Shown piece by piece: positions 28,931 to 36,929 of a stretch of 64,000 nucleotides of DNA. Under the pieces are notes generated by a model, which was not told where the DNA came from, did no database searches, and was given only the letters and a program-made list of their open reading frames with translations. Made by a program: the position numbers and the translations under genes. Source of the stretch: Lachnospiraceae bacterium (GTDB lineage Bacteria; Bacillota; Clostridia; Lachnospirales; Lachnospiraceae); contig JAFSBX010000141.1 of NCBI GenBank assembly GCA_017437065.1, positions 124,001-188,000 of the forward strand, given 5' to 3'. The stretch's first letter is position 1; the number at the start of each line of letters is the position of its first letter.

Positions 28931-29851
28931 ATGAAATATAAAACATTATTAATGGGGGAAAGTAACACAATTATTGATGATTTTTTTGCAAGAATGTATG
29001 GATATTATGAAATTATGACTACATCAACCAGAAATGATGATATAGTCATGCATTTGAAAATATTTAAGCCGGATATATTTTTATATTGTATTAATCTAAA
29101 CTCCTATAAAAATTACAATAGTATTTATTTTTTGAAAGAGCAGTTGAGACAAAACAAAATACCCTTAGCCATTATAGGTTCAGCCGAGGAGTGTAAAGAA
29201 TTTAATAAAATAACAGCCTACATGGCGGATCTTACGTTGGTAAAACCACTAACAACGGATACGATCAAAGCAAAAATTGATGCTTTTATCACTAACTGGA
29301 AGAAAGAGCATGAAAAAAAGGAAGAGGAATCAAAAGGAATTGAAGCGGAGATAACAAGAAATTCTTCGGATTATATGAAATTAGAGGGAATTAGGACAGC
29401 ATTGGGTGAAAAGGATACAGAATCCGTTAATCTTGATATGGACATTTCTCAGTTGTTGTTATTGGCGGAAAATACAATAAAACAAGAAAGAAAGCATATC
29501 TTAGTAATTGACGATGATCCAATGATGCTGAAACTGGTAAATGAACAGCTGCATGAATATTATGACGTAGCCACAGCAATATCAGGAAAACTTGCGATGA
29601 AATTTCTTGAATCGAAAAAAACGGATCTTATTTTGTTAGATTATGAAATGCCTGATGATAATGGAGCGGTAGTATTGGAAAAATTAAGAAAAAATCCTGC
29701 TACAAAACATATTCCGGTAGTATTTCTGACGGGTGTTTCTGAGCGTGAACGGATTCAAGAGGTTATTCTGATGAAACCGCAGGGTTATTTGTTGAAACCT
29801 ATTGATATTGAAAAATTATTAAGCGTGATTAGAGGAATATTATATAAATAA
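28931..29851 (+). CDS. Response regulator with C-terminal receiver domain
   Basis: A 306-residue protein. The C-terminal receiver (about 188-306) has the acidic pair VIDDDP, phospho-acceptor D237 (LLDYEMP), T in VFLTGVS and K in LLKPID. The N-terminal 120 residues look like a degenerate receiver (KPDIFLYCINLNSYKN). A charged linker joins them. No DNA-binding output domain is present, so it acts by protein contact or as a phosphate relay. GAGGGATGG precedes ATG 28931; an in-frame GTG at 28907 is less likely. The hybrid kinase follows 12 bp later, its evident partner. Confidence 0.88.
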   Translation: MKYKTLLMGESNTIIDDFFARMYGYYEIMTTSTRNDDIVMHLKIFKPDIFLYCINLNSYKNYNSIYFLKEQLRQNKIPLAIIGSAEECKEFNKITAYMADLTLVKPLTTDTIKAKIDAFITNWKKEHEKKEEESKGIEAEITRNSSDYMKLEGIRTALGEKDTESVNLDMDISQLLLLAENTIKQERKHILVIDDDPMMLKLVNEQLHEYYDVATAISGKLAMKFLESKKTDLILLDYEMPDDNGAVVLEKLRKNPATKHIPVVFLTGVSERERIQEVILMKPQGYLLKPIDIEKLLSVIRGILYK

Positions 29852-29863
29852 TGAGGTAGCGCT

Positions 29864-32800
29864 ATGGATAAAAACAAACAATATTATTTTAAAGAATGTA
29901 TTAATATGGTTACCAAATCTGAAAAATATAACCATAATGTTTTGTTGATAAAGCATTGCAATATACTTAACATAAATGTCGGGGACATAGGTAGTGAAGG
30001 TATATTTCACTCATATAAAAAATCAGAGGTACTAAAACCGTATGAGCCTTTCCTGGATATTATCAAAGGCTTTTTGGAAAAAAAATCTGCCGGTTTTATA
30101 GATAATTTTATAAAACAGGCAGATGTGTATCCGTTACATAAAAACATTTTTATGCAGTATTTTTGTGGAGAATTATGCGAGCGACGGGAGGAACTGCTGT
30201 TAGGTGAATATTTATATGAGAAAAGGAAATTTCAATATGCAGTGCTTAACATGTTATCCATTGTAGCTCGGGAAAACTCATTTTATATTGTACTGGATGA
30301 AATTAATATGGCGGGAAGTTCGGCAAACTGGATGCTAACAGAAATTGCAAGACAACCACAATATCAGCATATAAAAATTATTGCAATTTTAAATGAAGAA
30401 GGGGAGAGTTTAAGCTTTGCAGAAAAAGAATTAGAAACCTTTATAGAACTATGTGAAGAAAACAGCATGGTTGATCATTGGTTTTACGAAGAGGAAATAT
30501 TACCTGATGAAAACTTTCGGAAAAGCAGTATGGAAATTAGTGAGTGCATAACTGTATTTAATAATTTATTATACACTTTGGAATGTGAACAGGCAGAATA
30601 TTTTCTAAAAGACTTCTTTGAAAAAAAAGCGAGAAAAAAGATAACTCTGGAAGTTGCCCAGCAAATACAAATTTTAAAGATTGATTATTGGCTAAATTTG
30701 ATTAAAGAAGAGTATGCGTATGCGTTACATTTATGCACAGAAATGATGAAATTGTCAGAGACAAATGATGAAAAAAATTCAGAAGTACAATTTCAGATAA
30801 TAAGTTTAAAGGTATTAGTACATATATATAACGAAGATATTGAACAGGCTAATAGAGAGTTATTGCTTTGTGAAAAGATTGCTCTCGAAAATGAAGATGA
30901 AAAGATGTTGTTTAAGCTTGAATTAATGAAAAATATGTTGGAGTATTCGGGTTGGAAAAATCTTTGGATATGTGATAAAGAAGTTCCGGTTTCTGATGAC
31001 TTCATAAATGATTGTTTCAAATACGGATATTTGAATCATTTAGCCCATATTTATGCATATAGTTTTAACAGCAATTTTGATTTGTTCAGGTCAATGGAAA
31101 ATATGGAAGAAAAGCTTTCTGATTTTAATAAGGGAATCGCAATTGGCAAAAAAATTAAAAATGGAAAGTTTTTAGTAGATGCGTATAGAAAAAATGTTAT
31201 GTTAGCATCAAGTAACGGATATTTTGATATATGTATCTATTTTTATAAAAAGATGCTAAAAGTGGCCAAAAGGAATAATGACGAGATAGAAGAAGCTGCA
31301 ATTTATAACGGCTTAGGCTATAGCAATTGTGGTATTGAACGTTACAAAGAAGCGAATAAATATTATAGTAAGGCATTGAGTCTTTATTATAAATATCAGA
31401 TGCCGGATGACATAGTAGAGACATTGTATAATCTTGGCATTAATGCCATGCAGGCCGGAAATTATAATAATGCATGTAGTTATTTGTTGGAAGGAGATTT
31501 TATTCTTCGAACATTGAAGAAAAGCACGCTGAGAGTATGTGATATATCTAAGTTATATGGTTTAATAGCACTGGCAAGTATCAGAGTAGGAAACGTGCAT
31601 CAGGCACGTTTATATTTAAATAAAGCCAGGGAGTTTCTTTCAGATGTTTTTTCAGTCAATGATAGTATGTTTTTGGTGCATTTTTTGTTGGGAAAATTAA
31701 AATATAGGGATAAAAAATATGAAGCAGCAAAAGAATGCTTTGATAAAGCAGAAGTTTATATGAAGCGTGTTGTGGGGAGTCTCTTTTTTAACTATTTTGA
31801 GTTTATTTATGATTACTATCAATTGCTGATGGATATGGGTATGCAAACTGAGGCGCAAAGGGAGTTGGAGGATTTTTGCGCATATTGTAAAAAGAATCAG
31901 TATAATTATAAGCTGAATAAAATTTATGCACTTATCAACAAGGAGGCCGGTAAAAATAATTCAGATAAACTTGATATGATGTTAGATAAGATAGATTTGG
32001 AAGATATATCTGATTTTATATACAAAAAGCGTGATGAAAAGGAACGGTTAGCACTTGTAAAAACCATACGTTTTTTTGATGTTTTACAGAAGTTTACAAA
32101 TCATATGTCAGATAACATTAAAAAAGAAATCGCTACAATTATTCCGGTTTTTAAAAATTGTTTTTCTATTGATAAGGTGTTTTTAATTCGTATCACTGAG
32201 CAGAAAAGTGAGGTGCTGTACGGTGATTTAGGATATAAGATTTCACCGGAAAATATAGCTGTGATAATGCAATATTTTCAAGATAGAACAGTTGGTTTCA
32301 TGGCATCAAAAGGTGACATAAAGCATGAAGAGTACAAAAAGGTTATGGCATGCTTTGATATTACACACATATTATCTTTTGCAGCGGTTCCTATATATGA
32401 AAATGAAAAATTGATGTGTGTAGCTATTGTGTTTAATGAACTTAAAACAAGTACGATTGTTTCAAGAGAGAAAAGTTTTATTGAAGAAAGTGATTTAGAG
32501 ATTTTTACTTATATTTTTCATCAGATTTCAAATGCTGTCGACAAGATAGAAATGGAAAATGAATTAGTCGAAACAAATAAAAAAATCAATGAACAAATAG
32601 AACAAGTATTGACGTTAAAAAATGAGGCAGAAGTAGCTAATGTTGCAAAATCCAATTTTCTTGCCAATATGAGCCATGAAATCAGAACACCCATGAATGC
32701 AATTATAGGCATGGCGGAGGTGGTATTGCGAGGAAACTTGTCCGATGAGCAGCGTGAAAATGTTCAACAAATAAAAGATTCAGGAAAAGCATTACTTGCT

Positions 32801-34765
32801 ATTATCAATGATATTTTAGATATTTCGAAAGTAGAATCCGGAAAGATGGATATTATAGTAGAAAAATATTACCTACATAGTATTATTCGTGATGTTGCTA
32901 CTATTATTGTTACCAGAATTGGAGATAAAAAGATTAATTTTATTGTTGATATAGCCCCTGATATTCCACAGGAATTATTAGGAGATTGTGTACGCATCAG
33001 GCAGATTATTATTAATCTTGCTAATAATGCGATAAAGTTCACGAAACAAGGTATGGTAAAGTTACTCCTTGATTATGAGTACACATCAGAAGAGGAAATT
33101 ATGATGCGTATTGTTGTGGAAGACACAGGAATTGGAATTAAAAAATCGGATATGGCGAAGCTATTTACTTCCTTCCAGCAGGTCGACAGCAAACGAAATC
33201 GAAATATTGAAGGAACAGGTTTGGGTCTGTCTATTACAAAGCAGCTTTTGACGCTTATGGGCGGAGAGATTACGGTAGAAAGCGAATATGGAAAAGGTAC
33301 TACTTTTACTTGTCGGTTACCGCAAAAAATAGCGGCAAACACAGATAACAATGTGGATAATTCTAAGGAAGAAATTAAAGTAGCAATCTATATTGAAGAT
33401 GTACAGGTAAAGGCACAGTTGGAAAAAGATTTAAAAAGAATGGGAGTGTACTATGAAGTCATACTATCTGAAAAAGAGTTACTGGAATTAACCGGGGACA
33501 GGGTAAACTATATTTTTGTGGAGACTTCATTGTTAACAGAAGATATTATAGGAAAAATGGAAAATGAGTCTGACATTAAAGGCGTATTACTGAAAGATTT
33601 TAAGACTTCATATGGTTACACGTTAAAAAATTTGCTTGTTTTGAATAAACCGATATATTCGTTGGAAATAAAGGGTCTTTTTTACGGCACGGCTGATTAC
33701 ATTAATGATATAGGCGGAGGTGCTTATTTAGAATTTACCGCTCCGGATGCAGAAATTCTTATTGTGGATGATAATACAATTAATTTAAAGGTAGCAGTGG
33801 GCATGCTGGAACCATTAAACATGAAAATTGATACAGCAATAAGTGGAAAAGAAGCCGTTGAAAAAATCAGTACAAAGAAATATGATATCATTTTTATGGA
33901 TCACATGATGCCGGAGATAGATGGTGTGGAAACCACACATATTATTCGACGATTCTATGTAGATTATAATGATGTGCCTATTATAGCGTTAACTGCTAAT
34001 GCAGTCTCAGGAATCAAGGAATACTTCATAAGTGAGGGTATGAATGATTTTGTTGCAAAACCAATTGATATGGTGACCATTGTATCTAAAATAAGGACAT
34101 GGCTTCCGAAAGAAAAAATTAGGGAAGGTCAGCCTGAAAATGCAACGGAAAAAAGTATAACCAATACAGCAATTCATATCGAAGGACTGGATACAGATTA
34201 TGCTTTAAAGCTTGTAGGAAAAGAAAAAGTGTATTGGAATGTTTTAGGTGACTATTATCAGAACATAGATACAAAAATTGCTCTGATTGATGGTTATGAA
34301 AAAAAGGAAGATATTAAAGCGTATACGATAGAAGTACATGCTTTGAAAAGTGCATCAAGACAGATTGGAGCGTTGGAACTTGCAACGGATGCAGAAGCAT
34401 TGGAGAAGGCCGGAAAAAGCGAAAATATCGAAATGATACATGAAAAAACACCGGATTTGTTGAAGAAATATGGTGAATATAAAAAGATTCTTATGCCATA
34501 TTTTGATAAAACAGATGCTCCGGAAAATGAAGCGGATAAGCAGTTAATGGATTCTGAGACACTGCAGGGTATATTTAAGGAATTAAAAGAAGCTTTGGAT
34601 GAACTGGATCTCAATAAGATGGATGTTGTTATGGAAAAAATGGCTCAGTATAAATATTCGGAAAAGGAGGAAGCATTATACGAACAGTTGAAAAGCTCCA
34701 TGGAGAGGATTGATTCAGAGGCATGTGAGGAAATCATTACACAGTGGGAAAGAGTTTTATTTTGA
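29864..34765 (+). CDS. Giant hybrid histidine kinase with TPR sensor region
   Basis: A 1633-residue kinase. N-terminal region (1-230) resembles a degenerate ATPase: it has YIVLDEIN as a Walker B-like strand but no P-loop. A long alpha-helical TPR-like array spans about 250-700 (YNGLGYSNCGIERYKEANKY is one unit). A GAF-like domain spans 745-890, and a coiled coil precedes HisKA with H938 (MSHEIRTPMN). The HATPase has N-box LANNAIKFTK, DTGIGI and GTGLGLSI. A receiver has D1346 (FMDHMMP), and an Hpt domain has H1492 (HALKSASRQ). No membrane segment is seen, so it senses a cytoplasmic signal. Likely phosphorelay partner of the upstream regulator. Confidence 0.93.
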   Translation: MDKNKQYYFKECINMVTKSEKYNHNVLLIKHCNILNINVGDIGSEGIFHSYKKSEVLKPYEPFLDIIKGFLEKKSAGFIDNFIKQADVYPLHKNIFMQYFCGELCERREELLLGEYLYEKRKFQYAVLNMLSIVARENSFYIVLDEINMAGSSANWMLTEIARQPQYQHIKIIAILNEEGESLSFAEKELETFIELCEENSMVDHWFYEEEILPDENFRKSSMEISECITVFNNLLYTLECEQAEYFLKDFFEKKARKKITLEVAQQIQILKIDYWLNLIKEEYAYALHLCTEMMKLSETNDEKNSEVQFQIISLKVLVHIYNEDIEQANRELLLCEKIALENEDEKMLFKLELMKNMLEYSGWKNLWICDKEVPVSDDFINDCFKYGYLNHLAHIYAYSFNSNFDLFRSMENMEEKLSDFNKGIAIGKKIKNGKFLVDAYRKNVMLASSNGYFDICIYFYKKMLKVAKRNNDEIEEAAIYNGLGYSNCGIERYKEANKYYSKALSLYYKYQMPDDIVETLYNLGINAMQAGNYNNACSYLLEGDFILRTLKKSTLRVCDISKLYGLIALASIRVGNVHQARLYLNKAREFLSDVFSVNDSMFLVHFLLGKLKYRDKKYEAAKECFDKAEVYMKRVVGSLFFNYFEFIYDYYQLLMDMGMQTEAQRELEDFCAYCKKNQYNYKLNKIYALINKEAGKNNSDKLDMMLDKIDLEDISDFIYKKRDEKERLALVKTIRFFDVLQKFTNHMSDNIKKEIATIIPVFKNCFSIDKVFLIRITEQKSEVLYGDLGYKISPENIAVIMQYFQDRTVGFMASKGDIKHEEYKKVMACFDITHILSFAAVPIYENEKLMCVAIVFNELKTSTIVSREKSFIEESDLEIFTYIFHQISNAVDKIEMENELVETNKKINEQIEQVLTLKNEAEVANVAKSNFLANMSHEIRTPMNAIIGMAEVVLRGNLSDEQRENVQQIKDSGKALLAIINDILDISKVESGKMDIIVEKYYLHSIIRDVATIIVTRIGDKKINFIVDIAPDIPQELLGDCVRIRQIIINLANNAIKFTKQGMVKLLLDYEYTSEEEIMMRIVVEDTGIGIKKSDMAKLFTSFQQVDSKRNRNIEGTGLGLSITKQLLTLMGGEITVESEYGKGTTFTCRLPQKIAANTDNNVDNSKEEIKVAIYIEDVQVKAQLEKDLKRMGVYYEVILSEKELLELTGDRVNYIFVETSLLTEDIIGKMENESDIKGVLLKDFKTSYGYTLKNLLVLNKPIYSLEIKGLFYGTADYINDIGGGAYLEFTAPDAEILIVDDNTINLKVAVGMLEPLNMKIDTAISGKEAVEKISTKKYDIIFMDHMMPEIDGVETTHIIRRFYVDYNDVPIIALTANAVSGIKEYFISEGMNDFVAKPIDMVTIVSKIRTWLPKEKIREGQPENATEKSITNTAIHIEGLDTDYALKLVGKEKVYWNVLGDYYQNIDTKIALIDGYEKKEDIKAYTIEVHALKSASRQIGALELATDAEALEKAGKSENIEMIHEKTPDLLKKYGEYKKILMPYFDKTDAPENEADKQLMDSETLQGIFKELKEALDELDLNKMDVVMEKMAQYKYSEKEEALYEQLKSSMERIDSEACEEIITQWERVLF

Positions 34766-34832
34766 GACCGGTGATGCTGTCCAAAGATAGGAACAATGTC
34801 GAAAGCACATGATTCTTCGTGGTGCATGCGTT

Positions 34833-34898
34833 AAAATAGGACTAAATCAAGAGAAACCTAATAAATAAAGGGTTCTGAATGATTTAAGTCCTATTTTT
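34833..34898. terminator. Convergent terminator of kinase and feoC-like gene
   Basis: AAAATAGGACTAAATCA (34833-34849) pairs with TGATTTAAGTCCTATTTTT (ending 34898) across a long loop, with A and T runs on both sides. Confidence 0.7.
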
Positions 34899-34902
34899 AA
34901 TT

Positions 34903-35160
34903 TCAATCTATTATTTCCCAGATAGTATAACCGGAATGGGAAGTATCATTACATGAAGAGTTACAGCCTCCACAGCCCCCACAATTCCCGGAGCATCCGC
35001 CGCTGTTTTTAGGATTTATAATTTGTGACTTTATAATTCCTGCCATTTTAAGATACTCCATACAAGCTTTTACTTCATCAACGGAAATATTTAATTTATC
35101 AGCAATCTGCCATTCGGTAAGACTGCCGTTTTCTAAAAGCTTTAATATTTTCTCGGGCAT
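34903..35160 (-). CDS. FeoC-like winged-helix Cys-rich regulator
   Basis: An 85-residue protein. An N-terminal winged helix (ILKLLENGSLTEWQIADKLN, VDEVKACMEYLKMAGII) is followed by a Cys-rich loop with the pattern C-x3-C-x2-C-x2-C-x3-C and a C-terminal strand. This is the layout of FeoC-like proteins with a Fe-S type ligand loop next to feoB. The longer frame to 35247 is not real: the ATG at 35160 overlaps the feoB stop as TAATG. The transporter gene upstream is reduced to a fragment, so this protein probably has lost its partner. Confidence 0.8.
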   Translation of the reverse strand: MPEKILKLLENGSLTEWQIADKLNISVDEVKACMEYLKMAGIIKSQIINPKNSGGCSGNCGGCGGCNSSCNDTSHSGYTIWEIID

Positions 35161-35391
35161 TAGAACACCACCAGACCGATATGGTATACTACGCATGAGA
35201 GCAGAAGTGCCATAACTGTATAATATACTGCAATGATAACAGTCCATTTAACGGAGTGGCTTTCTCTGTGTGTAGCAGCAAGTGCAACAAGGCATGGCAT
35301 ATTAAAGGTACATGCAAAGATAAATGCCAGTGCTTCTGCTTTGGAAATTACCTGTGGAAGGATTTCAGCAAGGTTTGCGGTTCCCAGATGG
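35160..35391 (-). pseudogene. feoB: feoB 3' remnant
   Basis: Translation on the minus strand gives LAEILPQVISKAEALAFIFA then CTFNMPCLVALAATHRES and a C-terminal hydrophobic stretch ending VYHIGLVVF, then a stop. This is the C-terminus of the ferrous-iron transporter FeoB (cytoplasmic GTPase plus membrane domain, normally about 700 residues). Only about 75 codons remain. A stop occurs upstream in the same frame just before about 35400, where the sequence switches to the AraC fragment. A deletion therefore removed most of feoB. Confidence 0.8.
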
Positions 35392-35893
35392 CAATAATTT
35401 CAACGGATTTTTGGGCAAACAAGTCGGATGCAATATGAATAAAGGTCTCAGTGGTGTTTCCATATTGTTCGATTAGTTTGAGAAGGTCGATTCCAAATAA
35501 GCTGGATACCCCAGAGAAATTATTGGATACCGTTTTTTTATCTATATGAACTTCAATGCCCTTATAAAAGCCCAATGGATAATAGAAGTTATATGTTGGA
35601 GTATGGGATTCAATACACAGCACATTATTGTCAACATAGACGTAGCGGCCATCCTTTAACTTTATTTCACAACGCCCTTCAAAACAGTAGTTGATACGAA
35701 ATATGTCCGGATTAGAAACCATGGGTATGTCCGGAAGGGGATCGGAAATAGTGCCGGTAATGTGATGTATATTGATATTGTTAATGCTAAGATAGATTCC
35801 GGAAAATAAATAGAAAATAATTACTTCGGCATGTTCTTTTCCATTTGTTTCCGTGAGTTTATATATTGTGTCAGTTATTTTACTTAAATTCAT
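35392..35893 (-). pseudogene. AraC-family regulator, N-terminal half only
   Basis: About 165 codons of an AraC-type protein: the ligand-binding cupin (INYCFEGRCEIKLKDGRYVY, VLCIESHTP, FYYPLGFYKGIEVHI), matching the YbtA-like regulators that control siderophore or metal transporters. The C-terminal HTH domain is missing. The open frame runs on through the junction and ends out of frame in feoB sequence at 35348. A promoter and a metal-type operator precede it, so the transcript araC'-feoB'-feoC probably still exists. Confidence 0.75.
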
Positions 35894-35925
35894 ATTAGTG
35901 TTCCTTTGTATATACTGGCATTAAA

Positions 35926-35941
35926 GTTAGCACGTTCTAAC
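35926..35941 (-). promoter_or_regulatory. GTTAG-N6-CTAAC operator before araC'/feoC
   Basis: GTTAGCACGTTCTAAC lies directly downstream of a minus-strand promoter (TTGAAA 35975-35970, 16-bp spacer, TATAAA 35953-35948), a position where a bound repressor would block transcription. Confidence 0.7.
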
Positions 35942-35997
35942 TGATAGTTTATAATAATATAATGGAAAATTTCAACTCCGAATTATAAAAACGGCTC

Positions 35998-36145
35998 CAA
36001 ATGACATTAAAAGTTTGGTGTCATTTGGATTAGACTTGTTTAGGTGGAGTAGCCAGCGAAACCGCTTGGTATGGTGTTAGGAGTATCTTTTGTGATGTTC
36101 GTGGTTTACGGTGTGATGCCTGGTAAGGTGAGAAAGTAATACTTA
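35998..36145. other. Intergenic stretch with hairpin and possible gene tail
   Basis: AAATGACA and TGTCATTT (about 36000-36030) form a hairpin. On the plus strand bases 36075-36142 read GMVLGVSFVMFVVYGVMPGK and then stop, resembling the last membrane helix of a lost transporter gene. No start or family can be assigned. Confidence 0.3.
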
Positions 36146-36181
36146 AAAAATGGTTTTGGATATTAATAATTTCGATTATTG

Positions 36182-36766
36182 TCAGCTACCCGATGCCGGT
36201 GCTATAAGTTCTGCCATCTGTGTAAAGCTGTTCAGAATATGTTCGGTCAGTTGTTCAGGTGATTGTTTCATTCCGGTGCGAACCCACAAAACCAAAGAGT
36301 ACCATAAGCCACCCAGTGTAAAGAAGAACGCATATTGTGAAAACTCGGAAGTATCAGACAGGCTGTCGGGCAAATCATTATGTACCAGTTTTCCCACATA
36401 TTGATATAAAAGATACTCCTGTCTGTCAGCGAGAAAATTCAAAAGATTGTGTTCATGAAGCAAAGAAAGGAAATCCTTGTGTTTGCTCCAAAATTCAAAG
36501 TAAGATAAGAAACCGGAATAGGGAGTAAGTTGTCCTTTCAGGTTCATTAAGGAAGCCATCTCATTCAATAAAGTGGCACAGTGCAGACAGAGAACCTCGT
36601 CTTTGGATTTGAATTGCCGATAAAAAGTACGTCGGTCGTATTGTGCGTACTCGGACAGTTCTGTTATTGTAATTTCCGCATAAGGTTTCTGCTGCATCAA
36701 TGTAAGTAGAGCATCAATGAAAAATTTCTGGGAACGGTTTAATTCTATCTTTTGAGTTGTATTCAT
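36182..36766 (-). CDS. TetR family transcriptional regulator
   Basis: A 194-residue TetR-type repressor. HTH: FFIDALLTLMQQKPYAEITI then LSEYAQYDRRTFYRQF. GGAGGATATACC precedes the ATG at 36766; a longer frame to 36895 would run through an operator palindrome and is rejected. The C-terminal ligand domain (FLSYFEFWSKHKDFLSLLHE) closely resembles that of the TetR at 2854-3426. It is divergent from the YbtP/YbtQ-like transporter genes and probably represses them through the palindrome at 36860-36879. Confidence 0.93.
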   Translation of the reverse strand: MNTTQKIELNRSQKFFIDALLTLMQQKPYAEITITELSEYAQYDRRTFYRQFKSKDEVLCLHCATLLNEMASLMNLKGQLTPYSGFLSYFEFWSKHKDFLSLLHEHNLLNFLADRQEYLLYQYVGKLVHNDLPDSLSDTSEFSQYAFFFTLGGLWYSLVLWVRTGMKQSPEQLTEHILNSFTQMAELIAPASGS

Positions 36767-36821
36767 GGTATATCCTCCAATGTCACAAAAATGCGTTATT
36801 GTAGCACTTTTGCCTGCGTTA

Positions 36822-36850
36822 TTGACAAAATAATAAATGCATTCTATCAT
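36822..36850 (+). promoter_or_regulatory. Promoter of the first YbtPQ-like operon
   Basis: Consensus TTGACA (36822-36827), 17-bp spacer, TATCAT (36845-36850). Two operators lie between it and the first gene. Confidence 0.7.
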
Positions 36851-36859
36851 AAAAAACGA

Positions 36860-36879
36860 AATGTCACAAGTGTGACATT
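36860..36879. promoter_or_regulatory. Perfect 20-bp palindrome, probable TetR operator
   Basis: AATGTCACAAGTGTGACATT: arms AATGTCACA and TGTGACATT with AG between. It begins 9 bp after the -10 box. It shares the CACAAGTGTG core with the element at 3534-3548 next to the other TetR. Confidence 0.75.
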
Positions 36880-36898
36880 CCTTGAATTTTGGCAATAG

Positions 36899-36914
36899 GT
36901 TAGACGAAACTAAC
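36899..36914 (+). promoter_or_regulatory. GTTAG-N6-CTAAC operator before the first YbtPQ-like operon
   Basis: GTTAGACGAAACTAAC, 20 bp after the TetR-type palindrome and 15 bp before the start codon. It gives this promoter two separate control sites. Confidence 0.7.
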
Positions 36915-36929
36915 TAAAAAGGAGGAAAT

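Noticed and set aside
36767..36895. Upstream extension of the TetR gene
   Set aside because: It would run through the 20-bp palindrome and the promoter; GGAGG before 36766 marks the real start.
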